Assembly (NCBI GenBank): GCA_018399285.1
Contig: JAGYOW010000019.1
Location: 1-53,612 of the forward strand
DNA: 53,612 nucleotides
Direction: 5' to 3'
From: Desulfotignum sp.
GTDB lineage: Bacteria; Desulfobacterota; Desulfobacteria; Desulfobacterales; Desulfobacteraceae
This document shows, in pieces, positions 16,945 to 25,033 of this stretch; the stretch's first letter is position 1; every line of letters begins with the position of its first letter. The position numbers and the translations under genes were made by a program. Under the pieces are notes generated by a model that ran no database searches, was not told where the DNA came from, and saw nothing but the letters and a program-made list of their open reading frames with translations.

Positions 16945-17115
16945 AGCTGCATTTGTGCCGTCGCTGATCAGGGGATCGATTCCATGTGCTGTACGCTGTG
17001 CTGGATGATGCAGGTATAAAGGCAACCGATCGCCTTTGCTGGTGAGAATGATGCGCCTGCCTGGGATAAGGATCGACGACAGATCCAGCTGAACCGATAC
17101 CGTGCCGGTATTCAT
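16945..17115 (-). pseudogene. Second, more decayed DUF4143 ATPase C-terminal relic
   Basis: The translated fragment contains VQLDLSSILIPGRRIILTSK, then GDRLPLYL and GIDPLISD, which line up with the C-terminus of the relic at 6154-6393 (KGDPVAYTLVSIPLYL...IDSLICD). At DNA level the blocks GGCAACCGATCGCCTTTG and GATCAGGG(G/A)ATCGAT are shared between the two copies. No open frame remains. Confidence 0.5.
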
Positions 17116-17119
17116 ATTT

Positions 17120-17358
17120 TCTCATAGACGCGGTTTTCTGCAATCGCTCCGCAAGCCATATTTTTGAGAATTATCATTGACGCGCAACACCTAAGCGTTT
17201 GGCCTCCTTATCCAGCGAGAATCATCCACAGCGGAAAGTCGACATTAACCCTTTTTGTTCCTGATTGGGGCTACGTTTTTGCTTTTAAGATCCAAATGTT
17301 TGAATACGCTTTTACCTTCATCAAACAGTTTGTCTAATTTTCCGCTTGGCAAAATTTA
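17120..17358 (-). pseudogene. BrnA-type antitoxin relic
   Basis: Frames stitched on the minus strand read KLDKLFDEGKSVFKHLDL, then VNVDFPLWMI, then LDKEAKRLGVARQ and WLAERLQ. These are the pieces, in order, of a BrnA-family ribbon-helix-helix antitoxin. At least three frameshifts interrupt it. It follows the brnT relic directly, the normal brnT-brnA order. Confidence 0.6.
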
Positions 17359-17359
17359 A

Positions 17360-17592
17360 TCTCCTTTTCTTGCCCGGCGAACGGAAATAATTCGAATGGA
17401 ATCATTTCGATATGTCACTATCGCGGTCCAATGTTTATCAACTATTTTGCCGATAATCAGGAATCTGGGTCACCAATGGTTCTGCTGGAATTCTTCCAAA
17501 TCGATATTATTCCAAAGTTCTTGAGCTTGATAAAAATCAACCCCGTTTAAATTTGTTTGCATCCGATTTTTTTAGTCAAATTCAAATTTCAT
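17360..17592 (-). pseudogene. BrnT-type ribonuclease toxin relic
   Basis: Starts MKFEFD, hits an in-frame stop, then resumes GVDFYQAQELWNN, PRFLIIGKIVDKHWTAIVTY and RIISVRRARKGD. These are the BrnT (RelE-fold) landmarks, including the C-terminal SxRRAR motif. Length is about 77 codons, as in BrnT. Two stop codons and a lost segment near the start make it inactive. AT-rich DNA upstream (17593-17640) could hold the old autoregulated promoter. Confidence 0.65.
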
Positions 17593-17639
17593 GTATATAA
17601 TATATATTTTTATTATATCTTTAAGTTGAGTTGCGTCAG

Positions 17640-18003
17640 AGTGCCAAAGAAAGGGAATTTAATCCACCTCTCTGTCTAAAGCAGAATACCCTGGAAGCAC
17701 CTGAAGAATTCGTTTTTTTGATTACCGTCCCGATTTTTTGGACAAATCGCTTGTTGACGGTGAAAATCTGCAATATTTACAACGCTTTTTGGGCAGGTTC
17801 GCCTCTGCCTTGCTTAAACGATGTTGCCGGGCGCACCGGCTCTTTCATGTTGATGAGCGTGCAGACAACCACGGTAAGGATCCGGGCTGCGGTTGAACAG
17901 GTTGTTTTGAATAACCAGCATGAGGATGGCGGAAAAGCCTGGTTCTGGATCCGTCAGGGGGCTGGAAATCTATCCAGAAAATATCCCCCTGGTTGATTAC
18001 CAT
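17640..18003 (-). pseudogene. MazF-type endoribonuclease toxin relic
   Basis: The ATG at 18003 overlaps the stop of the upstream antitoxin relic, the usual coupled arrangement. The first codons read MVINQGDIFWIDFQPPDGS, a classic MazF start with the GDI-W motif. After a frameshift, pieces HPHAGYSK, ILTVVVCTLI, GAPGNIV, EANLPKK and IFTV follow the order of MazF. Multiple indels leave no open frame beyond about 45 codons. Confidence 0.68.
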
Positions 18004-18235
18004 TGATCTTTTACCATGTCATAATGATTGGCGCATTGTTGTAACCATGGGTTCAGGGTCGGATGCATCGTCATATGCGTCATTGATCTGTTTGAGAAGC
18101 TCATTGTTGCTGTGTCGCTGAATGTATTCCTGGCTGCTGGTAAAAGCCGGCTTCGGAAACATTCAATGTTTTTAGTATGATATCCATCTGTTCAAAAAAC
18201 GCTTTGATGGATATGGCTGTTTTTACATGCGGCAT
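17997..18235 (-). pseudogene. MazE-type ribbon-helix-helix antitoxin relic
   Basis: A strong ribosome site AGGAGGTGACGGAA precedes ATG 18235. The first frame reads MPHVKTAISIKAFFEQMDII to KTLNVS. A second frame gives SSQEYIQRHSNNELLKQIND and AYDDASDPEPMV, and a third YDMVKDQW before the TAA at 17997-17999. Together they reconstruct a ribbon-helix-helix antitoxin of about 80 residues. At least two frameshifts are needed. Pairs with the MazF relic. Confidence 0.65.
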
Positions 18236-18309
18236 TTCCGTCACCTCCTGTGAATGATTTTAGTATAACTATTGGTATAACAACTGTCGAATATGTTTTT
18301 CTCAGGGTT

Positions 18310-19180
18310 TCACTGAATTTGATTTTAATGCCGGACTTTATGTATTGACGTCTGCAAGGGGCTTTCTTTACAGGGGGCAGATGCACAGAACCGCTGGGGG
18401 AAAGTCAGTGAAGATGCTGCCGGGCGCCGGCCCGATAAACCGGGCCGCAGTGGCGGATCATTCACCGTGAACAGGTTGACCTGAAATCCTGGCGCACCAG
18501 CCGGGAGACAACCCGCATCCACCAGATCGGCATTGAGGTTGTACACATCAAAGCGGGGCCGGGCTGGAACCGGGCCATGTCTGCCGGGGATGATCCCACC
18601 AGCACCTGGACAGGAAGATCGGGCCGCTGCTGCCGGACCCGGTCCAGCCAGGCATGGTTGAAACAGGACACAATCACCTGGTGGGGCCGGATACCGGCGT
18701 CTGCGATTTTCGCCAAAGTGATGTCCACTGTAAAAGGGGTCGGGGTCTGTGCCGTGATCCTTGAGTTCCAGGTTCACCTGCCAGTCCAGGGATTGGGTCA
18801 GTTCCAGGCCCTGGGCCAGGGTGGGGATTTATTTTGAACCCGGCCAGGTAAGGGAAGGGGTGGGATCTGCCGGTTCCGGATGGTGGAGAACGGGGTCGGT
18901 TGCTCAAACCCAGATCCGGCATCCAGGGTCTGAAGTTCTACAGAGAAAATGCGGATAACCGGTAATGGCGGCGGTCTTGAATGCCGCCCGTGAACCGGGT
19001 CCGGCATCCGCGCAATCGCAAAGATCTTGATCGTGAACAGCACTGGCACCTCGTCCCGGGTGATCTGGACATCGGTTTCCCGTAGCATGCCTCAGATGCC
19101 GCCGCCGTTGCTGCAGCCCGGGTGTTTTCCGGGGCCAGGCTCCGGGCGCCCCGGTGGGCGATGATGCGGGCCGGTGTCAT
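18310..19180 (-). pseudogene. Glycerophosphodiester phosphodiesterase (GDPD/UgpQ family), frameshifted
   Basis: Begins IIAHRGARSLAPENT (the catalytic His-Arg and Glu-Asn motif) at 19180, then ETDVQITRDEVPVLF, then VNLELKDHGTDPDP, IADAGIRPHQVIVSCFNHAW and VNLFTVNDP in different frames, ending FPQRF near 18.36 kb. The order and spacing match a full GDPD of about 240-250 aa. At least five frameshifts interrupt it. The family hydrolyses glycerophosphodiesters to sn-glycerol 3-phosphate. Located 9 bases after citrate synthase on the same strand. Either a pseudogene or a badly called stretch. Confidence 0.75.
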
Positions 19181-19189
19181 GGCCGGGCC

Positions 19190-20491
19190 TTACGCTGTGC
19201 CGTTGCTGGCAGTCCGCTTTTCAATGGGAATGTAATCGTTGACCGTGTTGCCGGTGTAAATCTGCCGGGGCCGGGAAATTTTCATTTCCGGGTCTGCCAT
19301 GTCCTCTTTCCACTGGGCGATCCACCCGGGCAGCCGTCCGATGGCGAACATCACCGTGAACATGTTGGTGGGGATGCCCAGAGCCCGCAGCACAATGCCG
19401 GCGTAGAAGTCCACATTGGGGTACAGATGTTTGTCCTTGAAATAACTGTCTTCCAGGGCGGCCTCTTCCAGGCGCAGGGCAATATCCAGCAGGGGATCAT
19501 CTCGTTTGACCTTGGCCAGAACGATATCGCACATCTTTTTCATGATTTTGCCCCGGGGATCATAGGTTTTGTAGACCCGGTGGCCGAATCCCATGAGCCG
19601 GAACGGATCCTCTCTGTCCCGGGCCTTTGCGATGCACTGGTCAATGGTCATGCCGTCTTTGTGGATTTTTTCGAGCATTTGGATCACGGCCTGGTTGGCC
19701 CCGCCGTGAAGCGGTCCCCACAAAGCGCTGATGCCCGCGGAGATGGCTGAGTAAATATTGACCCGGCCGGATCCCACCACCCGGACCGCTGTGGTGGAGC
19801 AGTTCTGTTCATGATCGGCATGCAGAATCCAGAATACGTTCAACGCCCGGACCAGGTCCTGATCGACATGATACGGCACCACATCGTTGTCAAACATCAT
19901 GTTCAAAAAATTGGCGCAGTAGCACAGGCCGGGCTGGGGATAGGTCACCCGCTGGCCGATGGAAAATTTATAGGACATGGCCGCCATGGTGCGGATTTTG
20001 GAGATCAGACGTAAAAACGTGTTGTTCATCTCCTCGTCCAGGTCCGTCAGTTCCGGGTAAAACGAGCGCATGGCATTGACCATGGCTGCCAGGATCCCCA
20101 TGGGATGGGCCTGGGGCGGATAGTTCTGGTAAAACGCCTTCATGTTTTCATGGACCAGGGAAAAGTCATTGAGCATCACGGATGTCCGGGTCAGCTCCTC
20201 GCTGGTGGGCAGCCGTCCCACAATGAGCAGGTACGCGGTTTCCACAAACGTGGATTTTTCCGCCAGCTGTTCGATGGGAATGCCCCGGTACCGCAGGATT
20301 CCTTTTTCACCGTCCATGTATGTGATGGCGCTCTTGCACGCCCCGGTGTTGCCGTATCCGGGATCAAACGTGATACACCCGGTTTCTTGTCGAAGCTGCC
20401 GGATATCAATGGCTTTTTCCCCTTCAGATCCGGTGATCACAGGCAGCTGCATCTCTTTTCCGTCAATAATCAGTTTTGCATATTCTGTCAT
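19190..20491 (-). CDS. gltA: Citrate synthase (Si-type, hexameric group)
   Basis: 433 aa, normal length for bacterial type II citrate synthase. An N-terminal 40-residue zinc-ribbon/beta-like region precedes the catalytic core. Catalytic landmarks are HADHEQNCSTTAVR, WGPLHGGANQAV, GFGHRVYKTYDPRG and the C-terminal NMFTVMFAIGRLPGWIAQW. These contain the two active-site histidines and, near residue 365, the Asp (NVDFYAG). Condenses oxaloacetate and acetyl-CoA in the TCA cycle, which many Desulfobacter-type sulfate reducers run oxidatively. Starts 21 bases after the fmdB-like gene and is probably co-transcribed with it. Confidence 0.97.
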   Translation of the reverse strand: MTEYAKLIIDGKEMQLPVITGSEGEKAIDIRQLRQETGCITFDPGYGNTGACKSAITYMDGEKGILRYRGIPIEQLAEKSTFVETAYLLIVGRLPTSEELTRTSVMLNDFSLVHENMKAFYQNYPPQAHPMGILAAMVNAMRSFYPELTDLDEEMNNTFLRLISKIRTMAAMSYKFSIGQRVTYPQPGLCYCANFLNMMFDNDVVPYHVDQDLVRALNVFWILHADHEQNCSTTAVRVVGSGRVNIYSAISAGISALWGPLHGGANQAVIQMLEKIHKDGMTIDQCIAKARDREDPFRLMGFGHRVYKTYDPRGKIMKKMCDIVLAKVKRDDPLLDIALRLEEAALEDSYFKDKHLYPNVDFYAGIVLRALGIPTNMFTVMFAIGRLPGWIAQWKEDMADPEMKISRPRQIYTGNTVNDYIPIEKRTASNGTA

Positions 20492-20512
20492 TGTGTTTCC
20501 TTAATTTTGTGA

Positions 20513-20767
20513 TCAGTTTCGGGTTTCGCCGGGAACCGTGTAGGTGGTGCATGAGCCGCTGGAACAGTTCCGTTCCTGGGTGGTGACCCCTTTGGCCGCT
20601 TTTTGGCCGGATGATGTGCCCATGGCATAGTTGGTGGAAGAAACCACCCGCTCAAATTCAGTGGATTGACATTTCGGGCAGGTCACGGCCTCGTCTTTCT
20701 GAGACCCCATGACGATGACTTCAAAAAAGTGATCACATTTTGTGCACTTGAATTCATATATAGGCAT
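20513..20767 (-). CDS. FmdB-type small zinc-ribbon regulatory protein
   Basis: 84 aa. Starts MPIYEFKCTKCDHFFEVIV with paired CxxC motifs (CTKC and CPKC), the FmdB/CxxC_CXXC_SSSS pattern. The tail is Ser/Cys-rich (NCSSGSC). Ribosome site AAGGAG. First gene of a unit with gltA. The function of this family is not well defined; metal binding is inferred from the cysteines. Confidence 0.88.
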   Translation of the reverse strand: MPIYEFKCTKCDHFFEVIVMGSQKDEAVTCPKCQSTEFERVVSSTNYAMGTSSGQKAAKGVTTQERNCSSGSCTTYTVPGETRN

Positions 20768-20827
20768 GATAACTCCTTGGTTTTAAAATGGTTTAAAATT
20801 TACAATAGATTGCTAATATTAATCAGT

Positions 20828-20857
20828 AATATAATCAGATCCGGCCGGTCCTGTCAA
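20828..20857 (-). promoter_or_regulatory. Candidate sigma-70 promoter for the fmdB-like/gltA unit
   Basis: -35 TTGACA (complement of 20852-20857) and -10 TATATT (complement of 20828-20833) with an 18-base spacer. It lies about 60 bases before the fmdB-like ATG and overlaps the end of recN. Confidence 0.55.
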
Positions 20858-20880
20858 GACGGATTATTTGACAGGCCGGT
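20840..20880 (-). terminator. Hairpin at the 3' end of recN
   Basis: CTGTCAA (20851-20857) pairs with TTGACAG (20868-20874), flanked by CCGG blocks on each side. The recN stop codon lies inside the structure. No clear T-run follows, so it is a weak terminator at best, and one arm doubles as the -35 of the next unit. Confidence 0.4.
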
Positions 20881-22569
20881 CAGCAGTTCCCGGGCATGGG
20901 TCCGGGTGGCAGGGGTGATGGACGTGCCGCCGATCATCCGGGCGATTTCATCGATGCGGTCATCCAGGGTGGTCAGCGGAACGATATCCGTGCAGGTCCG
21001 GCCGTTGATCACCTGTTTGGCAATGCGGAACTGATGGCCCCCGTACCGGGCGATCTGGGCCAGATGGGTGATGCAGATCACCTGGTGATGATCGGCCAGG
21101 GCAAAGAGCTTCTGGCCGACCTTGTCGGACGTGGCCCCGCCGATGCCGGCATCCACTTCATCAAAAATCAGGGTTTCAAAAGACTGGGTTTTTGACAGAA
21201 CCGCTTTCAAAGCCAGAACGATCCGGGACAGCTCGCCGCCGGAAGCGATTCTGGCCAGGGGTTTCGGGGCTTCTCCCGGGTTGGGGCTGAGCAGAAACCG
21301 GACCCGGTCAGCGCCGGTGGCAGACAGTCTGTGGCCGGCCGGGGTGCAGATGTCTTTGGATGGATCACCTGGTTCATGAAAGATCTCCACCTGGAACCGG
21401 GCTTTGTCCATCTCCAGGGCCGCCAGTTCATCAGCAGCCAGCTCCGCCAGGCGGGTGGCGGCCTGTTGCCGCTGGCCGGACAATGTTTCTGCTTTCCGGC
21501 ACAGTTGCGATTCCAGGTCTTTTTTCTTCTCAATGTGTGCCTGAATCTGCCGGTCCATGTCCCGGGTCTGTTCCAGCTGGTGTTCCAGTTCCGTATACCT
21601 TGCAAACAGGGTGTCCAGGCTGCCCCCGTATTTGCGTTTGAGTTTTGAGATGAGATCCAGGCGCTGGTCCACGGCATCCAGCGATTCCGGGTCCAGGTCA
21701 ATGGTCAGTGAATAATCCCTGAGGGTATGGGTGATATCCTGCAGGTCCAGGATCACGGCATCCATGCGGTCCACGGTTGCGGACAGGGAGGTGTCCGCGT
21801 CCCTGAACCGGGCCATGTCGGATTGCAGGGAGGCCAGCTGTTCCACCACGGACCCTTCCCGGTCATAGACCTGATGAACGGTCCGGTTCACGGCTTCAAA
21901 TATTTTTGCGGCATTGGCCAGGACCTGTTTTCTGTTTTCCAACAGTTCATCCTCGTCCGGCTGGATGGCGGCGTTCTGGATTTCATCCACCTGGAACCGG
22001 ACCAGTTCTTTTTCGGCCTCACGCCGGGTTTTTTCCGTTTCCATCTCCTGGATCTGCCGGTTCAAAGGCACCAGGGTCCGGTAAATGGCCGTGACTTCCC
22101 GGCGCAGGTTCAGGGTGCCGGCAAATTCGTCCAGAATATCCAGATGGTTGTCATCCCGCAGCAGGCCCTGGTGGGCATGCTGGCTGGAGATACCGGCCAG
22201 GTTCCGGGTCAGTTGTTTGAGAAATTCCAGGGTGGACTGCCGGGAATTGACAAAGACCCGGCTGGTGCCGGATCGCGGGATCACCCGGCGGATGATCAGT
22301 CCTTCGTCCGGGTCCATGCCCTGGTCGGACAAAAGCCGGGCCGGTTCGGAATCCGGAGCGATGTCAAACACGGCTTCCAGTTCGGCGCTGTCTTCACCCG
22401 TGCGCACCAGGTCCGCCGATGCCCGGGCCCCTAAGAGCAGGCTCACGGCCTGGATGATGATGGATTTGCCGGCCCCGGTTTCGCCGGTCAGCACATTCAG
22501 GCCGGAATGAAAAGAGATGCGGATGTCATCAATAATTGCGAATTTTTTTATGGCCAGTTCGCTGAGCAT
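20854..22569 (-). CDS. recN: DNA repair protein RecN (SMC-like ATPase)
   Basis: 571 aa, normal for RecN. MLSELAIKKFAIIDDIRISF and Walker A NVLTGETGAGKSII at about residues 25-38 open the protein. Coiled-coil arms follow (about 150-350), then the signature ASGGELSRIVLALK near 455 and Walker B TLIFDEVDAGIGG near 480. Acts in double-strand-break repair by recombination. I saw no classic LexA-type box in the short upstream region. The start lies inside the upstream membrane-protein gene with a 41-base overlap. Confidence 0.97.
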   Translation of the reverse strand: MLSELAIKKFAIIDDIRISFHSGLNVLTGETGAGKSIIIQAVSLLLGARASADLVRTGEDSAELEAVFDIAPDSEPARLLSDQGMDPDEGLIIRRVIPRSGTSRVFVNSRQSTLEFLKQLTRNLAGISSQHAHQGLLRDDNHLDILDEFAGTLNLRREVTAIYRTLVPLNRQIQEMETEKTRREAEKELVRFQVDEIQNAAIQPDEDELLENRKQVLANAAKIFEAVNRTVHQVYDREGSVVEQLASLQSDMARFRDADTSLSATVDRMDAVILDLQDITHTLRDYSLTIDLDPESLDAVDQRLDLISKLKRKYGGSLDTLFARYTELEHQLEQTRDMDRQIQAHIEKKKDLESQLCRKAETLSGQRQQAATRLAELAADELAALEMDKARFQVEIFHEPGDPSKDICTPAGHRLSATGADRVRFLLSPNPGEAPKPLARIASGGELSRIVLALKAVLSKTQSFETLIFDEVDAGIGGATSDKVGQKLFALADHHQVICITHLAQIARYGGHQFRIAKQVINGRTCTDIVPLTTLDDRIDEIARMIGGTSITPATRTHARELLTGLSNNPS

Positions 22570-23536
22570 ACGATCTCCTTAGGGCCGTGAACAAAGAAAA
22601 GGTGTAGGTGACCAGGACGGCGGCCGCCAGCCGGGGAATCCACAGCCAGAATACCGGGATGCCCAGGGGCAGAAACAGGGCCGGATCTTCGATCATGGCA
22701 TGGTTGATGCCGATGGACAGGTGCAGCCGGGTCAATGCTTCGGGTTCATAGGCATGGGCCCGGGTTTCTTCCACGATCACGGCGGATCCGTAAGCCAGGC
22801 CGAACACGGCAGCGGTCATCCAGAGCATGCCGCAGGACCGGTCCAGGCCCAGAAACGCCAGCACCGGCCCCAGGGGCCGGATGATGATGTCAATGACATG
22901 AAACACCCGGGCCAGTTCCATCAAGACCATCAAGGGCATGATGATGCAGAAGATCTGGATCACCAGCTTCAGGGTGTCCACGGCCCATCCGGCCAGCCAG
23001 GCCGTAAAGGCAGGATCCTGGGCCGGCAGGGTGGCCCCGGCCAGGGGGGCGGCCATGTCCGGGGTCACGCCCATGAGTTTGGCACACAAAAAAGTCACGG
23101 CAAATGCGGCAGCCAGGCGGAACCCGGCGGCAAAAAACGGATTGATGCCGGACCGTCCCTGGACCATGCTTTCCTGGATCAGGTTGTGGCAGATCAGGGT
23201 GAACACGGCCAGAAGAATCATGTGCTCCATGGCAAAGGGCATGACCGACAGGGCCGCCACCGTGCCGTAGATGCCCGTGAAAATGCCGGCAATGATCACC
23301 AGGGCCCCGGAAGCGGGCAGGCCCATCCAGGTCATGACCGGGTTCAGCAGAAAATCCAGCTGATAGATGATCCCGGAATACACCAGCAGGCCGGTGGCAA
23401 ACGACACGGGCACAATGATCTTCAGCAGCCAGATAAATCCGTGCCAGCCTTTTATCAGGCCGTTGCGGATGCCCGGCATCAGCCGGGGGACCGCAGTCTC
23501 ATCGTTCGGGGCTGCCGCTTCATTTTTTGTTGTCAT
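22529..23536 (-). CDS. Nucleoside-recognition (Gate) domain membrane protein, SpmA/SpmB-like
   Basis: 335 aa with about 8 membrane segments. The two Gate repeats are visible around residues 40-140 (LKIIVPVSFATGLLVYSG) and 185-300 (TLKLVIQIFCIIMPLMVLME, with a similar leading helix). Members occur as FeoB-type gates and spore-maturation proteins, and are often annotated as nucleoside transporters without proof. The substrate is unknown. It overlaps both neighbours (23520-23536 and 22529-22569), which suggests one transcript with the small upstream gene and recN. Confidence 0.8.
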   Translation of the reverse strand: MTTKNEAAAPNDETAVPRLMPGIRNGLIKGWHGFIWLLKIIVPVSFATGLLVYSGIIYQLDFLLNPVMTWMGLPASGALVIIAGIFTGIYGTVAALSVMPFAMEHMILLAVFTLICHNLIQESMVQGRSGINPFFAAGFRLAAAFAVTFLCAKLMGVTPDMAAPLAGATLPAQDPAFTAWLAGWAVDTLKLVIQIFCIIMPLMVLMELARVFHVIDIIIRPLGPVLAFLGLDRSCGMLWMTAAVFGLAYGSAVIVEETRAHAYEPEALTRLHLSIGINHAMIEDPALFLPLGIPVFWLWIPRLAAAVLVTYTFSLFTALRRSYAQRTGHKKIRNY

Positions 23537-23702
23537 GGGTCGGACCGTCGGGCAATATGTGTTTTTTCACGGTTTCGTCCACGGTGGCATACACATCCTT
23601 GAACGCTTCATGTACATTGGAAGGGGACAGCCGGCCCATTTCAATGAACTTGACGATGATCTCCTTGGCGGATCGCAGTATTTGTTCATCTGTAGATTTC
23701 AT
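23520..23702 (-). CDS. Small conserved protein of unknown function (MucR-N-terminus-like)
   Basis: 60 aa from ATG 23702: MKSTDEQILRSAKEIIVKFI then EMGRLSPSNVHEAF. This resembles the short helical N-terminal part of MucR/Ros-like proteins seen as stand-alone small genes in Deltaproteobacteria. There is no zinc finger. A longer frame starts at 23738 but lacks a ribosome site. Overlaps the next gene by 17 bases. No function can be assigned. Confidence 0.65.
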   Translation of the reverse strand: MKSTDEQILRSAKEIIVKFIEMGRLSPSNVHEAFKDVYATVDETVKKHILPDGPTHDNKK

Positions 23703-23748
23703 ACACCGGTCAATACCAGAACCCTGCCGGAAGGTCAAGATTTAGCTG

Positions 23749-23776
23749 TTGCCATGCCGGATAAAATGCGTATAAT
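23749..23776 (+). promoter_or_regulatory. Candidate sigma-70 promoter for the TraB-family gene
   Basis: -35 TTGCCA (23749-23754), 16-base spacer, perfect -10 TATAAT (23771-23776). The ATG follows 45 bases downstream with a GCAGCAGGTGA ribosome region. Confidence 0.55.
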
Positions 23777-23821
23777 CAGGCGGTAATTTTTACCCCTTTC
23801 CCAAGAAAAGGCAGCAGGTGA

Positions 23822-25003
23822 ATGGAACACACAAACGAGGACAACCCGTCAATCCATCGGGTGCAGCAGGGAGACACACAAATTATTCTGATCGGCACGG
23901 CCCATGTCTCCCGGGACAGTGCCCAACTGGTGACGGACACCATTGAAGCGGAAACCCCGGACACGGTGTGCGTGGAGTTGTGTCCCACAAGGCTGTCCGC
24001 CATACGGGACACGGACCGGTGGCGGAACATGGATATTATCAAGATCATCAAGGAAAAAAAATCATTGATGCTGTTCATGAACCTGCTTCTGGCCTCGTTT
24101 CAGAAAAAGATTGCCGACAAGTTTGATATCCGGCCGGGCCAGGAAATGATCAATGCCATTGAGGCGGCGGAAAAAATCGATGCTGAAGTGGTGCCGGCGG
24201 ATCGCGATATCCAGATTACCTTGTCCCGGGTATGGCGGGGCATGGGGTTGTGGGCCAAAATCAAGCTGCTGACCTCCATGGTGTTTTCCTTCGGGTCTGC
24301 CAATGATATCCAGGAAGCGGATATCGAGAAAATGAAGCAGGAAGATATCCTTCAGACCCTGCTGGCGGATGTGAAAAAATTTCATCCCATTATCGAGCAG
24401 GTGCTGATTGATGAGCGGGACCAGTACCTGGCCCGGCGGATCGGGTCGGCCGAAGGAAACTGCGTCGTGGCGGTGGTGGGTGCGGCCCATGTGCCGGGCA
24501 TCAAAAAATATCTGGCATCCGGCAATGCCCGTTCTCTGTCATCCCTGAATCAGGTGCCGCCGCCGGGGTCTCTGGGAAAAATCCTCAAATGGCTGATTCC
24601 CGGGTTGATTCTGGTGCTGTTTGCCGTCGGGTTTGCCATGGAAGGCAAGGATGCAGGCACGGACATGATCTGGATCTGGCTGGCGGCCAACGGGATTTTT
24701 GCCGGTCTGGGCGCGGTCCTGGCCCTGGCCCATCCCTACACCATTATATCGGCGGTGCTGGCGGCACCGCTGACCTCACTGAACCCCATGATCGCGGCGG
24801 GCTGGGTGGCCGGTATGGTGGAAGCCTTGGCCCGCAAGCCCAAGGTGCGGGACCTGGAGGCGATCCCGAAAGATATCGTGTCCTTCAAGGGGTTCTGGCG
24901 CAACAATGTCACCCGGATTCTGCTGGTGGTGATTTTCACCAACCTGGGTTCCTCCATCGGCACCATGACAGCCGTGCCCCTGATGCTCAAACTCCTCGGA
25001 TAA
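23822..25003 (+). CDS. TraB/PrgY-family membrane protein
   Basis: 393 aa. N-terminal TraB domain with ILIGTAHVSRDSA (residues about 21-33) and CVELCPTRLSAI, then VVAVVGAAHVPGI near residue 220. These conserved Gly-x-x-His and Glu motifs make a possible metal-binding active site related to the Tiki/TraB hydrolase superfamily. The C-terminal third has four membrane segments (about 255-275, 285-310, 320-340 and 365-390). The original member (PrgY/TraB) dampens a peptide pheromone. In Bacteria and Archaea generally the role is unknown. Confidence 0.9.
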   Translation: MEHTNEDNPSIHRVQQGDTQIILIGTAHVSRDSAQLVTDTIEAETPDTVCVELCPTRLSAIRDTDRWRNMDIIKIIKEKKSLMLFMNLLLASFQKKIADKFDIRPGQEMINAIEAAEKIDAEVVPADRDIQITLSRVWRGMGLWAKIKLLTSMVFSFGSANDIQEADIEKMKQEDILQTLLADVKKFHPIIEQVLIDERDQYLARRIGSAEGNCVVAVVGAAHVPGIKKYLASGNARSLSSLNQVPPPGSLGKILKWLIPGLILVLFAVGFAMEGKDAGTDMIWIWLAANGIFAGLGAVLALAHPYTIISAVLAAPLTSLNPMIAAGWVAGMVEALARKPKVRDLEAIPKDIVSFKGFWRNNVTRILLVVIFTNLGSSIGTMTAVPLMLKLLG

Positions 25004-25033
25004 CGCAGGCCTGACCCCGAAGTTTCCCCAAGT

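Noticed and set aside
17631..17996. 121-codon plus-strand open frame
   Set aside because: It is antisense to the MazF relic and has no family resemblance.
24589..25014. 141-codon plus-strand open frame
   Set aside because: It is the TraB-family gene read in another frame; composition is Gly/His-rich as in shadow frames.
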